Positions 1 to 6,076 of a DNA stretch of 8,245 bases are shown piece by piece. The stretch is from Ardenticatenales bacterium (GTDB lineage Bacteria; Chloroflexota; Anaerolineae; Ardenticatenales; Ardenticatenaceae). The translations under genes and the position numbers were made by a program. Positions within the stretch are counted from its first letter, which is position 1. Each line of letters starts with the position of its first letter. The stretch spans positions 1 through 8,245 of the forward strand of contig JACCSL010000179.1 of assembly GCA_013812995.1 (NCBI GenBank), in the 5' to 3' direction. Under the pieces are notes generated by a model that worked only from the letters and a program-made list of their open reading frames with translations, had not been told where the DNA came from and searched no databases.

Positions 1-1
1 G

Positions 2-190
2 GTGTGGGAACAGGGATTGGAGGCAGCCAAAACCCTGGGAATGCCATACGAGCAGGGGCTTATCCATCTGGAGATGGCCCGAGCTCTGGAGAGTGCTGCC
101 CCCGAGCGCCTCGCCCATCTGACACGCGCCCGCGAGATACTCACCCCTCTGGGAGCCACCCATGACCTCACGCTGCTTCCTCCACCATGA
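2..190 (+). CDS. C-terminal end of a TPR-repeat protein (partial, 5' cut by window)
   Basis: Only the last 62 residues are in the window, and the frame is open to the left edge, so the true start lies upstream; the GTG at position 2 is probably an internal valine. The pattern W-x3-L-x2-A-x2-L-G-M-P-Y-E, then a helix pair ending L-T-R-A-R-E-I-L-x2-L-G-A, is the TPR-like helical hairpin that typically closes large bacterial signalling proteins. Those are usually class III nucleotide cyclase, AAA/NACHT-type ATPase and TPR fusions, or LuxR/SARP-type regulators. The catalytic part is not visible, so cyclase activity is inference only. The gene ends nine bases before the next start, so the two are probably co-transcribed or translationally coupled. 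Confidence 0.7.
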   Translation: MWEQGLEAAKTLGMPYEQGLIHLEMARALESAAPERLAHLTRAREILTPLGATHDLTLLPPP

Positions 191-199
191 GCTTTATCT

Positions 200-1126
200 A
201 TGTATAGTGAACCGTTAAGCCGCATTCTATCGGCGTCAATGCGACGGCTTGAAGGCGAGATCGCCCAGCGGACACCGCTCATGGCAGAGCCGGTGCAGCG
301 ATGGATGCACAGCCTGGCGGGCAGTACGCACCCCGAGAATTATTTCAAACACCCGGTCGCCTTTCCCATGCTGCTCCTGCCCTGGTGGCTGGAGGAGTCC
401 CTGAGCCCCACGCACGATGAGAGGCTTCAGGGAGATATCATCTACTCGACCCTGAATGGCTACTACTATATTCGGCTGATCGATAATGTGATGGACGGGG
501 ACAGCAGCACCGACCTATCCTTGCTACCCGCCGCTGGTTTCTTCCACACCGAATTTCAGAGCGCCTACTATCCCTATTTTGCTGCTGATCATCCCTTCTG
601 GCCCTATTTTCGCGAGGTGTGGGCCTGCTCCGCCGAGTCCGCTATGTGGGATGCAAGAGAGGCGGTGATCGATGAGAGCCATTTTGTCCGGGTGGCGGCG
701 CGGAAGGTGTGTGCAGGCAAAATACCGCTCGCCGCCGTCTGCTATCACTATGGACGCCCCGATCTGATCGAGCCCTGCGCGGCCTTCGTGGATCGGCTGG
801 GCTGCTGGCACCAGATGTGGAATGACCTCTTCGATTGGAACAAGGATCTGACGCACCAGAACCAGAGCTTTTTCCTGGCCGAGGCGGAGCGGCGACGCAG
901 GGCGGAGGAATCTGTCGCAGCCTGGGTGGTTCGGGAAGGGTTCGAGTGGGGCTGCACGACGCTCCAGCGATGGATGAGCGAGCTACAGCAGATGGCGCTG
1001 ACCCAAAAGAGCGCCCCCCTGGAGCACTATCTGCAACAGCGCGCGGCGATGATTGCTGACCAACAAACAAGGGTGAAAGAAGGCTTTCAGCGGCTGGCAA
1101 AGCTTGCGACCCTCCTAGAAGGATAA
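200..1126 (+). CDS. Class I isoprenoid synthase-like protein (terpene/prenyl synthase fold)
   Basis: This 308-aa, largely alpha-helical protein has the two metal-binding regions of class I isoprenoid synthases. The first is I-D95-N-V-M-D99-G-D, where an Asn replaces the second Asp of the usual DDxxD. The second is N208-D-L-F-D212-W-N-K-D216, resembling the NSE/DTE or second Asp-rich motif that binds the Mg/diphosphate of a prenyl diphosphate. Both lie at the expected ~110-residue spacing. Known family members ionise a prenyl diphosphate, either to condense it or to cyclise it; the substrate cannot be read here. There is no signal peptide or membrane segment, so it is probably cytosolic. The start at 200 has only a weak upstream ATGAG, and an in-frame ATG at 239 is the alternative. 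Coupling to the preceding gene could compensate for the weak site. The next gene starts four bases after its stop. Confidence 0.72.
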   Translation: MYSEPLSRILSASMRRLEGEIAQRTPLMAEPVQRWMHSLAGSTHPENYFKHPVAFPMLLLPWWLEESLSPTHDERLQGDIIYSTLNGYYYIRLIDNVMDGDSSTDLSLLPAAGFFHTEFQSAYYPYFAADHPFWPYFREVWACSAESAMWDAREAVIDESHFVRVAARKVCAGKIPLAAVCYHYGRPDLIEPCAAFVDRLGCWHQMWNDLFDWNKDLTHQNQSFFLAEAERRRRAEESVAAWVVREGFEWGCTTLQRWMSELQQMALTQKSAPLEHYLQQRAAMIADQQTRVKEGFQRLAKLATLLEG

Positions 1127-1130
1127 CTTC

Positions 1131-2798
1131 ATGACTGACCCCAACAGCCTGATTGATCTTTTTGCGCTAGGCCAGAGCTGCCTCACCTCCTTTATACAGG
1201 AATTTGAATCGTATGGAATCACCGCCGACCCTCGCTTGACGCTCCTGCGCGGCAAAGGGGTTCTCTGCTACTACGACTTCAAGGATGGAAATATCTATCT
1301 GTCCACCCCCGACCTCTCGGACCCCAAGAGCAAGCTCCAGATGCTCTTCATGCGCTCGATTCTGCGCTGCGATAGCAACGAGGAGTTATTCGAGTTTCTG
1401 GGTCTCTTCATACCACAGGTGATCGCGCACGAGCTTGCACACCACTTTCGCCATCGCTATGGGCTCTTTGGGGACAACCTGTGGCACGAGGAGCAGGTCG
1501 CGAACCAGTTGGCGATGGCCGTGACCAAGCATCGTCTCTCGCCCCCCGAGAAAGAGAAAGCCCGCGACTACCTCCATCGTGCTCTGGAGGGGCTCTCCGA
1601 GAAGATGGAGGCCAAGAATATCGCGGCTGACTCCTATCGCAGCATCGTGGATGCGCTGAACACGGCCGGGCAGATTGGCACCACCACCGTCGAGAATCTG
1701 GAGCGGATGCAAAAAATATTCGCGCTCGACCCGGAGGATATGCTGCGAGACAGCGGGCAGCTCTCGGACGAGCTGCTCCAGCGGCTGGAGCGTCGCGACG
1801 ACATCATCGACGAGATCAACGAGGATTATGCCTCGGACTACATTCGTTATATGTACTATCATGTGGGCTGGGTCTACCTGGATGTCACCGGCCGCTCGAC
1901 ACACTATGTCGAGGAGTTCGCCCGAATCTATCTGGATCGGCGCGTGGATCTGCTGCCCCCCGTCGAGCCGAGTGAGAACCCCAGCGAGAATGAGATTTAC
2001 GCCTGTTACCGGGCGTATCAGGACACCGCGCCGATCTCTGAGGCCGCAGGCTATTACTTTTATAAACGCTACCGCTCTCTGCTGCTCGCCAAGTTGCAGT
2101 CGATTGAGCTCAGCACTCCCACCCAGACACAGCAGCTTCAGCGCGAGGCGGCGTTCCTGCTGGAAAATTGGAATGGTCAGGAGGGCGACTCTCTATCGTA
2201 CCTATCCCAACTGGCCCCGCCGCCAGCCCGTGTTCTCTTTCCAAATGCCATCGCGGAGCATCTCGACCCCAAGCTGCCCATGCAACTCTATCTTCCCACA
2301 GAGACGGACAAGCGACTCTGGAAACATGTCTTCCTGAAAGAAAAGGACGAGAGCGCCGCCAATACCCTCCATCGGCTCAGCCTGCTGGACCAGACGGATA
2401 TCTACAAGCCGCTGCCCGCCGAGGTTCTGTTGGGGTTGGTACAGAATTTCTGTCGAATCTACCTGAATCCCGACGAAATCATCATCTGGGAGGGGGAGAT
2501 CAACGACGATGTGTATATCCTGATTCAGGGGGAGTTGGCCGTGTCCGTCACCCAGGATGGGCAGCCGAAGCGGGTGGGTACGATTCGCCCCGGTGAGGTG
2601 TTTGGGGAGATGGCCTTTTTTACCCGCGAGCCTCGCACGGCCACGGTTCGTGCCACCGAGCCCTCCGAGTGCTTCGTGCTGAAGGATTCCGACCTGCACC
2701 TCTTCGCCTTCAAGCATCCCTCCACGCTGATGCAGATGGCCGGAGCCCTGGCGCGTCGCATCGCCAGCCTCAACCGGGCCAGTGTGGCACAGGCATAG
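1131..2798 (+). CDS. Zinc metallopeptidase-like protein with C-terminal cyclic-nucleotide-binding domain
   Basis: This 555-aa protein appears to have three parts. Residues ~1-150 carry H100-E-L-A-H104 followed by E121-Q-V-A-N125, the HExxH plus ExxxD/N layout of gluzincin peptidases (M48 or ImmA/IrrE-like), in which the two His and the later Glu bind zinc. Residues ~150-430 are helical and acidic, with no domain I recognise. Residues ~435-545 form a cNMP-binding beta-roll: I-L-I-Q-G-E-L-A-V, then F-G-E493-M-A-F and P-R502-T-A-T-V. Glu and Arg are present where the phosphate-binding cassette needs them to hold the ribose and cyclic phosphate. No helix-turn-helix follows, so it is not a CRP-type transcription factor. 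AGAAGGA at 1117-1123 supports the ATG at 1131. It could be a cAMP/cGMP-gated protease, for example one acting on the neighbouring small protein; the target is inference. Confidence 0.78.
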   Translation: MTDPNSLIDLFALGQSCLTSFIQEFESYGITADPRLTLLRGKGVLCYYDFKDGNIYLSTPDLSDPKSKLQMLFMRSILRCDSNEELFEFLGLFIPQVIAHELAHHFRHRYGLFGDNLWHEEQVANQLAMAVTKHRLSPPEKEKARDYLHRALEGLSEKMEAKNIAADSYRSIVDALNTAGQIGTTTVENLERMQKIFALDPEDMLRDSGQLSDELLQRLERRDDIIDEINEDYASDYIRYMYYHVGWVYLDVTGRSTHYVEEFARIYLDRRVDLLPPVEPSENPSENEIYACYRAYQDTAPISEAAGYYFYKRYRSLLLAKLQSIELSTPTQTQQLQREAAFLLENWNGQEGDSLSYLSQLAPPPARVLFPNAIAEHLDPKLPMQLYLPTETDKRLWKHVFLKEKDESAANTLHRLSLLDQTDIYKPLPAEVLLGLVQNFCRIYLNPDEIIIWEGEINDDVYILIQGELAVSVTQDGQPKRVGTIRPGEVFGEMAFFTREPRTATVRATEPSECFVLKDSDLHLFAFKHPSTLMQMAGALARRIASLNRASVAQA

Positions 2799-2828
2799 TC
2801 TTCAACTATCAGCGGTACTTTTTCGTGG

Positions 2829-2857
2829 TTGCCAAGGATGTCCCGAGCCTGTATTCT
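2829..2857 (+). promoter_or_regulatory. Candidate sigma-70-type promoter for the small NHLP-like gene
   Basis: TTGCCA (2829-2834, 5/6 to TTGACA) is separated by exactly 17 bases from TATTCT (2852-2857, 4/6 to TATAAT). It lies in the short intergenic region, ~62 bases upstream of the start codon at 2920. The predicted transcript start, near 2863, falls just before a hairpin. The match is by eye only, and the organism's sigma preferences are unknown. Confidence 0.4.
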
Positions 2858-2866
2858 TTACCCAAT

Positions 2867-2880
2867 CCTCCGTTCGGAGG
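2867..2880 (+). other. 5'-UTR stem-loop upstream of the small gene
   Basis: CCTCCG and CGGAGG form a perfect inverted repeat around a TT centre, realistically a 5-bp stem with a GTTC tetraloop. The outer flanks TACCCAA and TTTGGTA can extend it with one C/T mismatch. No clean T-run follows, so it is a poor terminator for the upstream gene. It would sit at the very 5' end of a transcript from the 2829-2857 promoter, where such hairpins commonly stabilise mRNA. Confidence 0.4.
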
Positions 2881-2904
2881 GTGTTTGGTACCATTGATTC
2901 TCCC

Positions 2905-2910
2905 AAGGAG
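2905..2910 (+). promoter_or_regulatory. Ribosome binding site of the small NHLP-like gene
   Basis: AAGGAG lies nine bases before the ATG at 2920. It decides this start over the in-frame ATG at 2782, which overlaps the end of the upstream gene and has no comparable site. Confidence 0.75.
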
Positions 2911-2919
2911 CAAGATAGT

Positions 2920-3120
2920 ATGTCTGATTTCCAAACGATTGTTGGCCGTGCTGTATCGGACAAGGACTTTGCCCAGAAGTTGGTCGATAACCCCGAGGAG
3001 GCACTGCGCGAGGCAGGGGTAGAGCCGACAGCGGAGATGGTCGATGCGCTCAAGGGGCTGGATGTGGACTCAATCCAGAACCTCGCCTCCGCTTTTGGAG
3101 AAGACAAGGCCGCTATTTAA
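2920..3120 (+). CDS. Small NHLP/Nif11-leader-like protein, possible RiPP precursor
   Basis: This 66-aa acidic protein is predicted to be helical throughout. Residues 7-33 (starting IVGRAVSDKDFAQKLV, then NPEEALREAG) follow the pattern G-R-A-x-x-D-x-x-F-x2-x-L-x2-x-P-x2-A-L shared by nitrile-hydratase-like (NHLP) leader peptides and the related Franean1_4349/Os1348-type small proteins. The rest has a second helix around L44-K-G-L-D-V-D and ends A-F-G-E-D-K-A-A-I. There is no Gly-Gly cleavage site and no Cys, Ser/Thr-rich or repeated core, so a classical lanthipeptide, thiazole or sactipeptide product is not visible. It has its own candidate promoter and terminator, which suggests higher expression than the enzyme genes around it. 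Alternatives are a carrier or adaptor protein or a leader-only relic. The similarity is recognised from memory, not from a search. Confidence 0.68.
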   Translation: MSDFQTIVGRAVSDKDFAQKLVDNPEEALREAGVEPTAEMVDALKGLDVDSIQNLASAFGEDKAAI

Positions 3121-3140
3121 CCGCTGCCACCTTTGGCCCT

Positions 3141-3176
3141 AACGTCATCTGGGTAATTGCTCAGATGACGTTTTTT
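3141..3176 (+). terminator. Rho-independent terminator after the small gene
   Basis: AACGTCATCTG (3141-3151) and CAGATGACGTT (3162-3172) form a perfect 11-bp stem around a 10-base loop. G-C and wobble pairs can close the loop further, leaving AATT. A run of six T spans 3171-3176. It begins 20 bases after the small gene's stop and ends 13 bases before the next gene's ATG, with no T-run for the opposite strand. Confidence 0.9.
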
Positions 3177-3189
3177 GCGCTTTGACCTT

Positions 3190-5139
3190 ATGGACCATTT
3201 TTCCCCCTATCACCTCAAACGAGCGCGTGCCTGGCTGGAGATAGAGCACTTCCTGGGCGCGCTACCGCCCCATCTCCTGCAACAGGCGATCATCGTCCAG
3301 CATGAGCTGGCGACCCACTACTCCGATACCGGCCAGTTCCGCGACATTCTCTCCCGCCCGCAGGATGACCCGCTGCTCTACTGGCACTTCTGGCTGCTGG
3401 ACGATTTGAATGTTCCCGAGGACGAGCGACGCACGCAGTTGGAGGATGGAGTTTTTTCTGGAATGCTCTACGCCTTCATGGCAACCTACCTTCAGGAGCG
3501 CATCCTCGACGCGAGTTCTTTCATTGACAATCGCTTCCTGTTCCTGGCGAACCTCCTTTCCCAGAAATCCCTTGCCTGCTTCACCGATCTTTTTCCGGCG
3601 GAGAGCGTCTTCTGGCGCTACCACTGGGGGGCCTGGAAAGGCTATGCAGAACAAAGTTTGCAGCTAAGTCTCCCAAGGCACCTACAAGAAACAAGCGTTG
3701 CAGAGAAAGCTAAAGCGTCAGGGTACAGGCTGGCGATTGGCGCAATCCCTTTCATGGCGATTGCCTCAGCGTTGGAGAATGAGGACTTGCTTATCGAGTT
3801 CTTGTTCCTCATGGATAGCTTCAAGGCACTCTTCCAGACCATCGGCGAGATTGCCAGGATTCGCCGTGATCTCGCGCAGGGGCGCTATACCTATCCCATC
3901 CTGCGGACGATGGAGGCCGCAGGGATTTCCCCCGATGGGCCTGTTTCCCCTGAGCGCCTTCTGGGCGCGCTGATTCTGACCGGCGTGGGGGCAAAACTGT
4001 GCCAGGCGTGTCTGGAGGAGTTGGATCAATGCCGCGTCTTTGCCACATCGTTTCCGCTCCCCACAATAAAGCTCTATTTTGAGGCAGTGGCAGAGCGGAT
4101 CGAACAGCTAAAGGGCCTTCTCTCGCTGCGCGGGGGCGGTAAGGCAAGCTCGATGCCCGGTTTCTTTATTTCTGCGCCAGACTCGCTCAGTCAGGCCATC
4201 GACATGGCGGAGCGCTATTTGCTCTCCGACCTGACCTTCCGCGAGGGCTGGGAGGTGCAGCGCCAGGGCCTCTTCGACCAGCCCGAACTCATCGGGCAAG
4301 CCTTTCCCTCCGGGCTCGTCATCGAGATTCTCTGCCAGCACGGTCATGCGCTGGGCGAGCAGGTGGCTGGCATCTTCCAGCGCCTCCAGGCGAATCGCTT
4401 CCGCTATTACGATGTCCCAATTGGTCTACCGGACGCGGATGACCTCGGTTTGCTACTGCGCCTGCACCGCTACTCCGAGGACAAGAGCGCGCACAGCGCC
4501 ATGCTGGAGACGCCGCTGCGCTGGATGGAGCAGAGCATCGGCCCATCGGGGGAGATTCCTGTGTGGTTTGTCACGGACGAGCCGGGCGCGCACAATGTGC
4601 TCCTCTGGGGCGGAACCTGCGCGACCGTGGAGATGAACCTGCTGCTGGGGCTGCTAGAGTACGATTGGGAGCGATATCAGCCCCTCATCGAGCGGGCAAC
4701 GATTCCCCTGTTTGAACGGCTGCTCCGCACGGGCCTGGGAGCGACAGCGCACTATACGCCGTTGGCCTCCCTGTGGATTCTCAGCGAGTTTCTGAGTACA
4801 CTCGCCGCCAAACCTGCGTCTTCGCCTATTCTTGAAGCGATAACTCACCTGCGGGACCAGATTTCCCAGGGAACTCTACCTCGTGCGTACCAGGCCACGC
4901 CGCAGAGTGCGGCCTTCCAGCTTCTTTCAACCCTTCCGCTGAAGATTCGAGAATTTGTTGAGCCTAAATGGTTATCTGCCATTCTCAAGCAGCAACGCTA
5001 TGATGGAAGCTGGCCGGGCGAGCCTCTCTACGTCTGCCCCAACCGGGGCCGAGCGACTGTTTGGTACTCCAGCAACACCGTCACCACCGCTTTCTGCTAT
5101 CATGCCCTGAAGCGATACGCCGAGCGCCGTGCGAGTTAG
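3190..5139 (+). CDS. Two-domain terpene synthase-like protein: class I prenyl-synthase-like plus class II cyclase-like
   Basis: This is a 649-aa protein. The N-terminal ~320 residues resemble a trans-prenyl diphosphate synthase. L-L-D71-D72-L-N-V-P-E-D-E-R-R stands for the first Asp-rich motif, and GEIARIRRDLAQGRYTYP (219-236) aligns with the second (QxxDDxxDxxxD then G-x-x-T-x-P), but three of its four Asp are replaced by G, E and R. The C-terminal half, from ~330, resembles squalene-hopene/class II diterpene cyclases. It has D415-A-D-D418 followed by L-x4-R-L-x-R-Y, the DxDD acid that protonates a double bond, and Q602-R-Y-D-G-S-W608 as a QW motif. About 230 residues follow DxDD, close to hopene cyclases, but little room remains for a gamma domain. 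ATG 3190 is chosen because TTG 3175 lies in the terminator T-run. No Shine-Dalgarno precedes it. The product is probably a protonation-cyclised prenyl diphosphate (inference). Confidence 0.75.
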   Translation: MDHFSPYHLKRARAWLEIEHFLGALPPHLLQQAIIVQHELATHYSDTGQFRDILSRPQDDPLLYWHFWLLDDLNVPEDERRTQLEDGVFSGMLYAFMATYLQERILDASSFIDNRFLFLANLLSQKSLACFTDLFPAESVFWRYHWGAWKGYAEQSLQLSLPRHLQETSVAEKAKASGYRLAIGAIPFMAIASALENEDLLIEFLFLMDSFKALFQTIGEIARIRRDLAQGRYTYPILRTMEAAGISPDGPVSPERLLGALILTGVGAKLCQACLEELDQCRVFATSFPLPTIKLYFEAVAERIEQLKGLLSLRGGGKASSMPGFFISAPDSLSQAIDMAERYLLSDLTFREGWEVQRQGLFDQPELIGQAFPSGLVIEILCQHGHALGEQVAGIFQRLQANRFRYYDVPIGLPDADDLGLLLRLHRYSEDKSAHSAMLETPLRWMEQSIGPSGEIPVWFVTDEPGAHNVLLWGGTCATVEMNLLLGLLEYDWERYQPLIERATIPLFERLLRTGLGATAHYTPLASLWILSEFLSTLAAKPASSPILEAITHLRDQISQGTLPRAYQATPQSAAFQLLSTLPLKIREFVEPKWLSAILKQQRYDGSWPGEPLYVCPNRGRATVWYSSNTVTTAFCYHALKRYAERRAS

Positions 5140-5156
5140 AGGAAAGAGACGGACTC

Positions 5157-6059
5157 ATGGGAAAGATCTCGCGTTTTATCTACGGTACCCTATTTGCGCT
5201 GCTCACGGCGCTGGTGTACTGGTTCATGATGGTCTCGCAGGGTGTGTATTTTGGGCGGCGGATGGTGCTCTGGCTCTACGACCGTGGTGCGAGTGTCTAT
5301 GATCTGATCAAGCGCAACAATCCGGTCGAAGAGGCTGCGTTTCTGGGCATTCCTATCGCAGAGCGGCTGGCGAGAGATATTGGCCCGCGCCCCCTGCTGC
5401 TGGATGTGGCGGTCGGTACGGCGCGCCTGCCCCTGGCCCTCTTCGCGAGACCTTCCTACCAGGGCAATATCGTTGGGGTAGATATTAGCCGACAGATGCT
5501 GGCAGAAGCGGCTTCCAAAGTGGCACCATACAAAGAGCGCATCACATTGCTGCACTTTCCCTCTCTTCCCCTGCCATTCGCCGACGAGAGCTTCGATGCG
5601 GTCACCTGCATCGAGGCCATTGAATTCATGCCCGACTGGAAGGGTGCAATAGCGGAGATGGTGAGAGTCCTGCGGCCCGGAGGCTGGCTGGCCGTGACCA
5701 ACCGCATTGGGCCAACCGCCAAACTAATGCCGGGCCAGGTTGAGGCCGCGCCGCGCTTCGTTGCCTTTCTGCAATCCCTGGGCCTGCTCCATGTCGCGCC
5801 GCACGATTTGAAAAAGCGGTACTTTGGCCAGCTCTACTACGAGTTGATTCTGGGCCAAAAGAATGGAACGCGGGCGCTGAGCCAGCCCTCTGACGAAAGC
5901 TGGCTCAGTGCGCTGAAGTGTCCCCACTGTGATGAGGAGGGTAGGGGAGTGCTGGAGGCAGGGGGGCGACAATGGCGCTGCAAGGGCTGCGTCGGTACGA
6001 TCCGAATTGAGGACGATGGCGTGTGGGCCCTCCTGGAGGAAAGTTCGCTTTCCCTTTAA
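5157..6059 (+). CDS. Membrane-anchored class I SAM methyltransferase with C-terminal zinc ribbon
   Basis: This 300-aa protein starts with an N-terminal hydrophobic segment (residues ~6-27, inside a basic-flanked stretch) that should anchor it to the membrane. A Rossmann methyltransferase domain follows: motif I L-L-D83-V-A-V-G-T-A-R, the acidic strand-2 residue in V-G-V-D109-I-S, D-A-V-T-C-I-E-A at motif IV, and V-L-R-P-G-G at motif V/VI. This layout is shared with UbiE/MenG-type quinone and terpenoid C- or O-methyltransferases. The last ~50 residues hold C255-P-H-C258 and C275-K-G-C278 followed by I-R-I-E-D-D-G-V-W-A-L-L, which looks like a Trm112-type zinc ribbon. AGGAAAG at 5140-5146 supports the ATG at 5157, 17 bases after the cyclase stop. 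The acceptor is likely hydrophobic, perhaps the terpenoid made next door (inference). Confidence 0.82.
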   Translation: MGKISRFIYGTLFALLTALVYWFMMVSQGVYFGRRMVLWLYDRGASVYDLIKRNNPVEEAAFLGIPIAERLARDIGPRPLLLDVAVGTARLPLALFARPSYQGNIVGVDISRQMLAEAASKVAPYKERITLLHFPSLPLPFADESFDAVTCIEAIEFMPDWKGAIAEMVRVLRPGGWLAVTNRIGPTAKLMPGQVEAAPRFVAFLQSLGLLHVAPHDLKKRYFGQLYYELILGQKNGTRALSQPSDESWLSALKCPHCDEEGRGVLEAGGRQWRCKGCVGTIRIEDDGVWALLEESSLSL

Positions 6060-6076
6060 ACCGAGCGGAGCCAAAA

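Noticed and set aside
642..1100. Open frame of ~150 codons on the - strand inside the class I isoprenoid synthase gene
   Set aside because: Low-complexity Ser/Pro/Arg-rich translation, no family motifs, fully inside a well-supported + strand gene; a GC-bias shadow.
1386..1904. Long - strand frame opposite the metallopeptidase gene
   Set aside because: Antisense to a gene with clear HExxH and cNMP motifs, and its translation shows no recognisable domain.
1131..2798. Family 2B encapsulin, the cNMP-binding shell protein found beside terpene synthases
   Set aside because: The protein has an HExxH peptidase signature and its cNMP domain is at the C-terminus; I see no HK97-like shell region.
2782..2919. 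N-terminal extension of the small gene from ATG 2782, adding two Cys
   Set aside because: That start overlaps the upstream gene, lacks a ribosome binding site, and the added residues do not resemble a leader; AAGGAG points to 2920.
3100..3117. C-terminal E-D-K-A-A-I of the small protein as a graspetide core cross-linked by the ATP-grasp enzyme
   Set aside because: Acid and Lys residues are present, but the ATP-grasp is not visibly of the MvdC/MvdD type, no TxxT-like core motif exists, and the genes are 4 kb apart.
3175..3189. TTG at 3175 as start of the two-domain terpene synthase
   Set aside because: It lies in the terminator T-run and would add only five residues; ATG 3190 is simpler.
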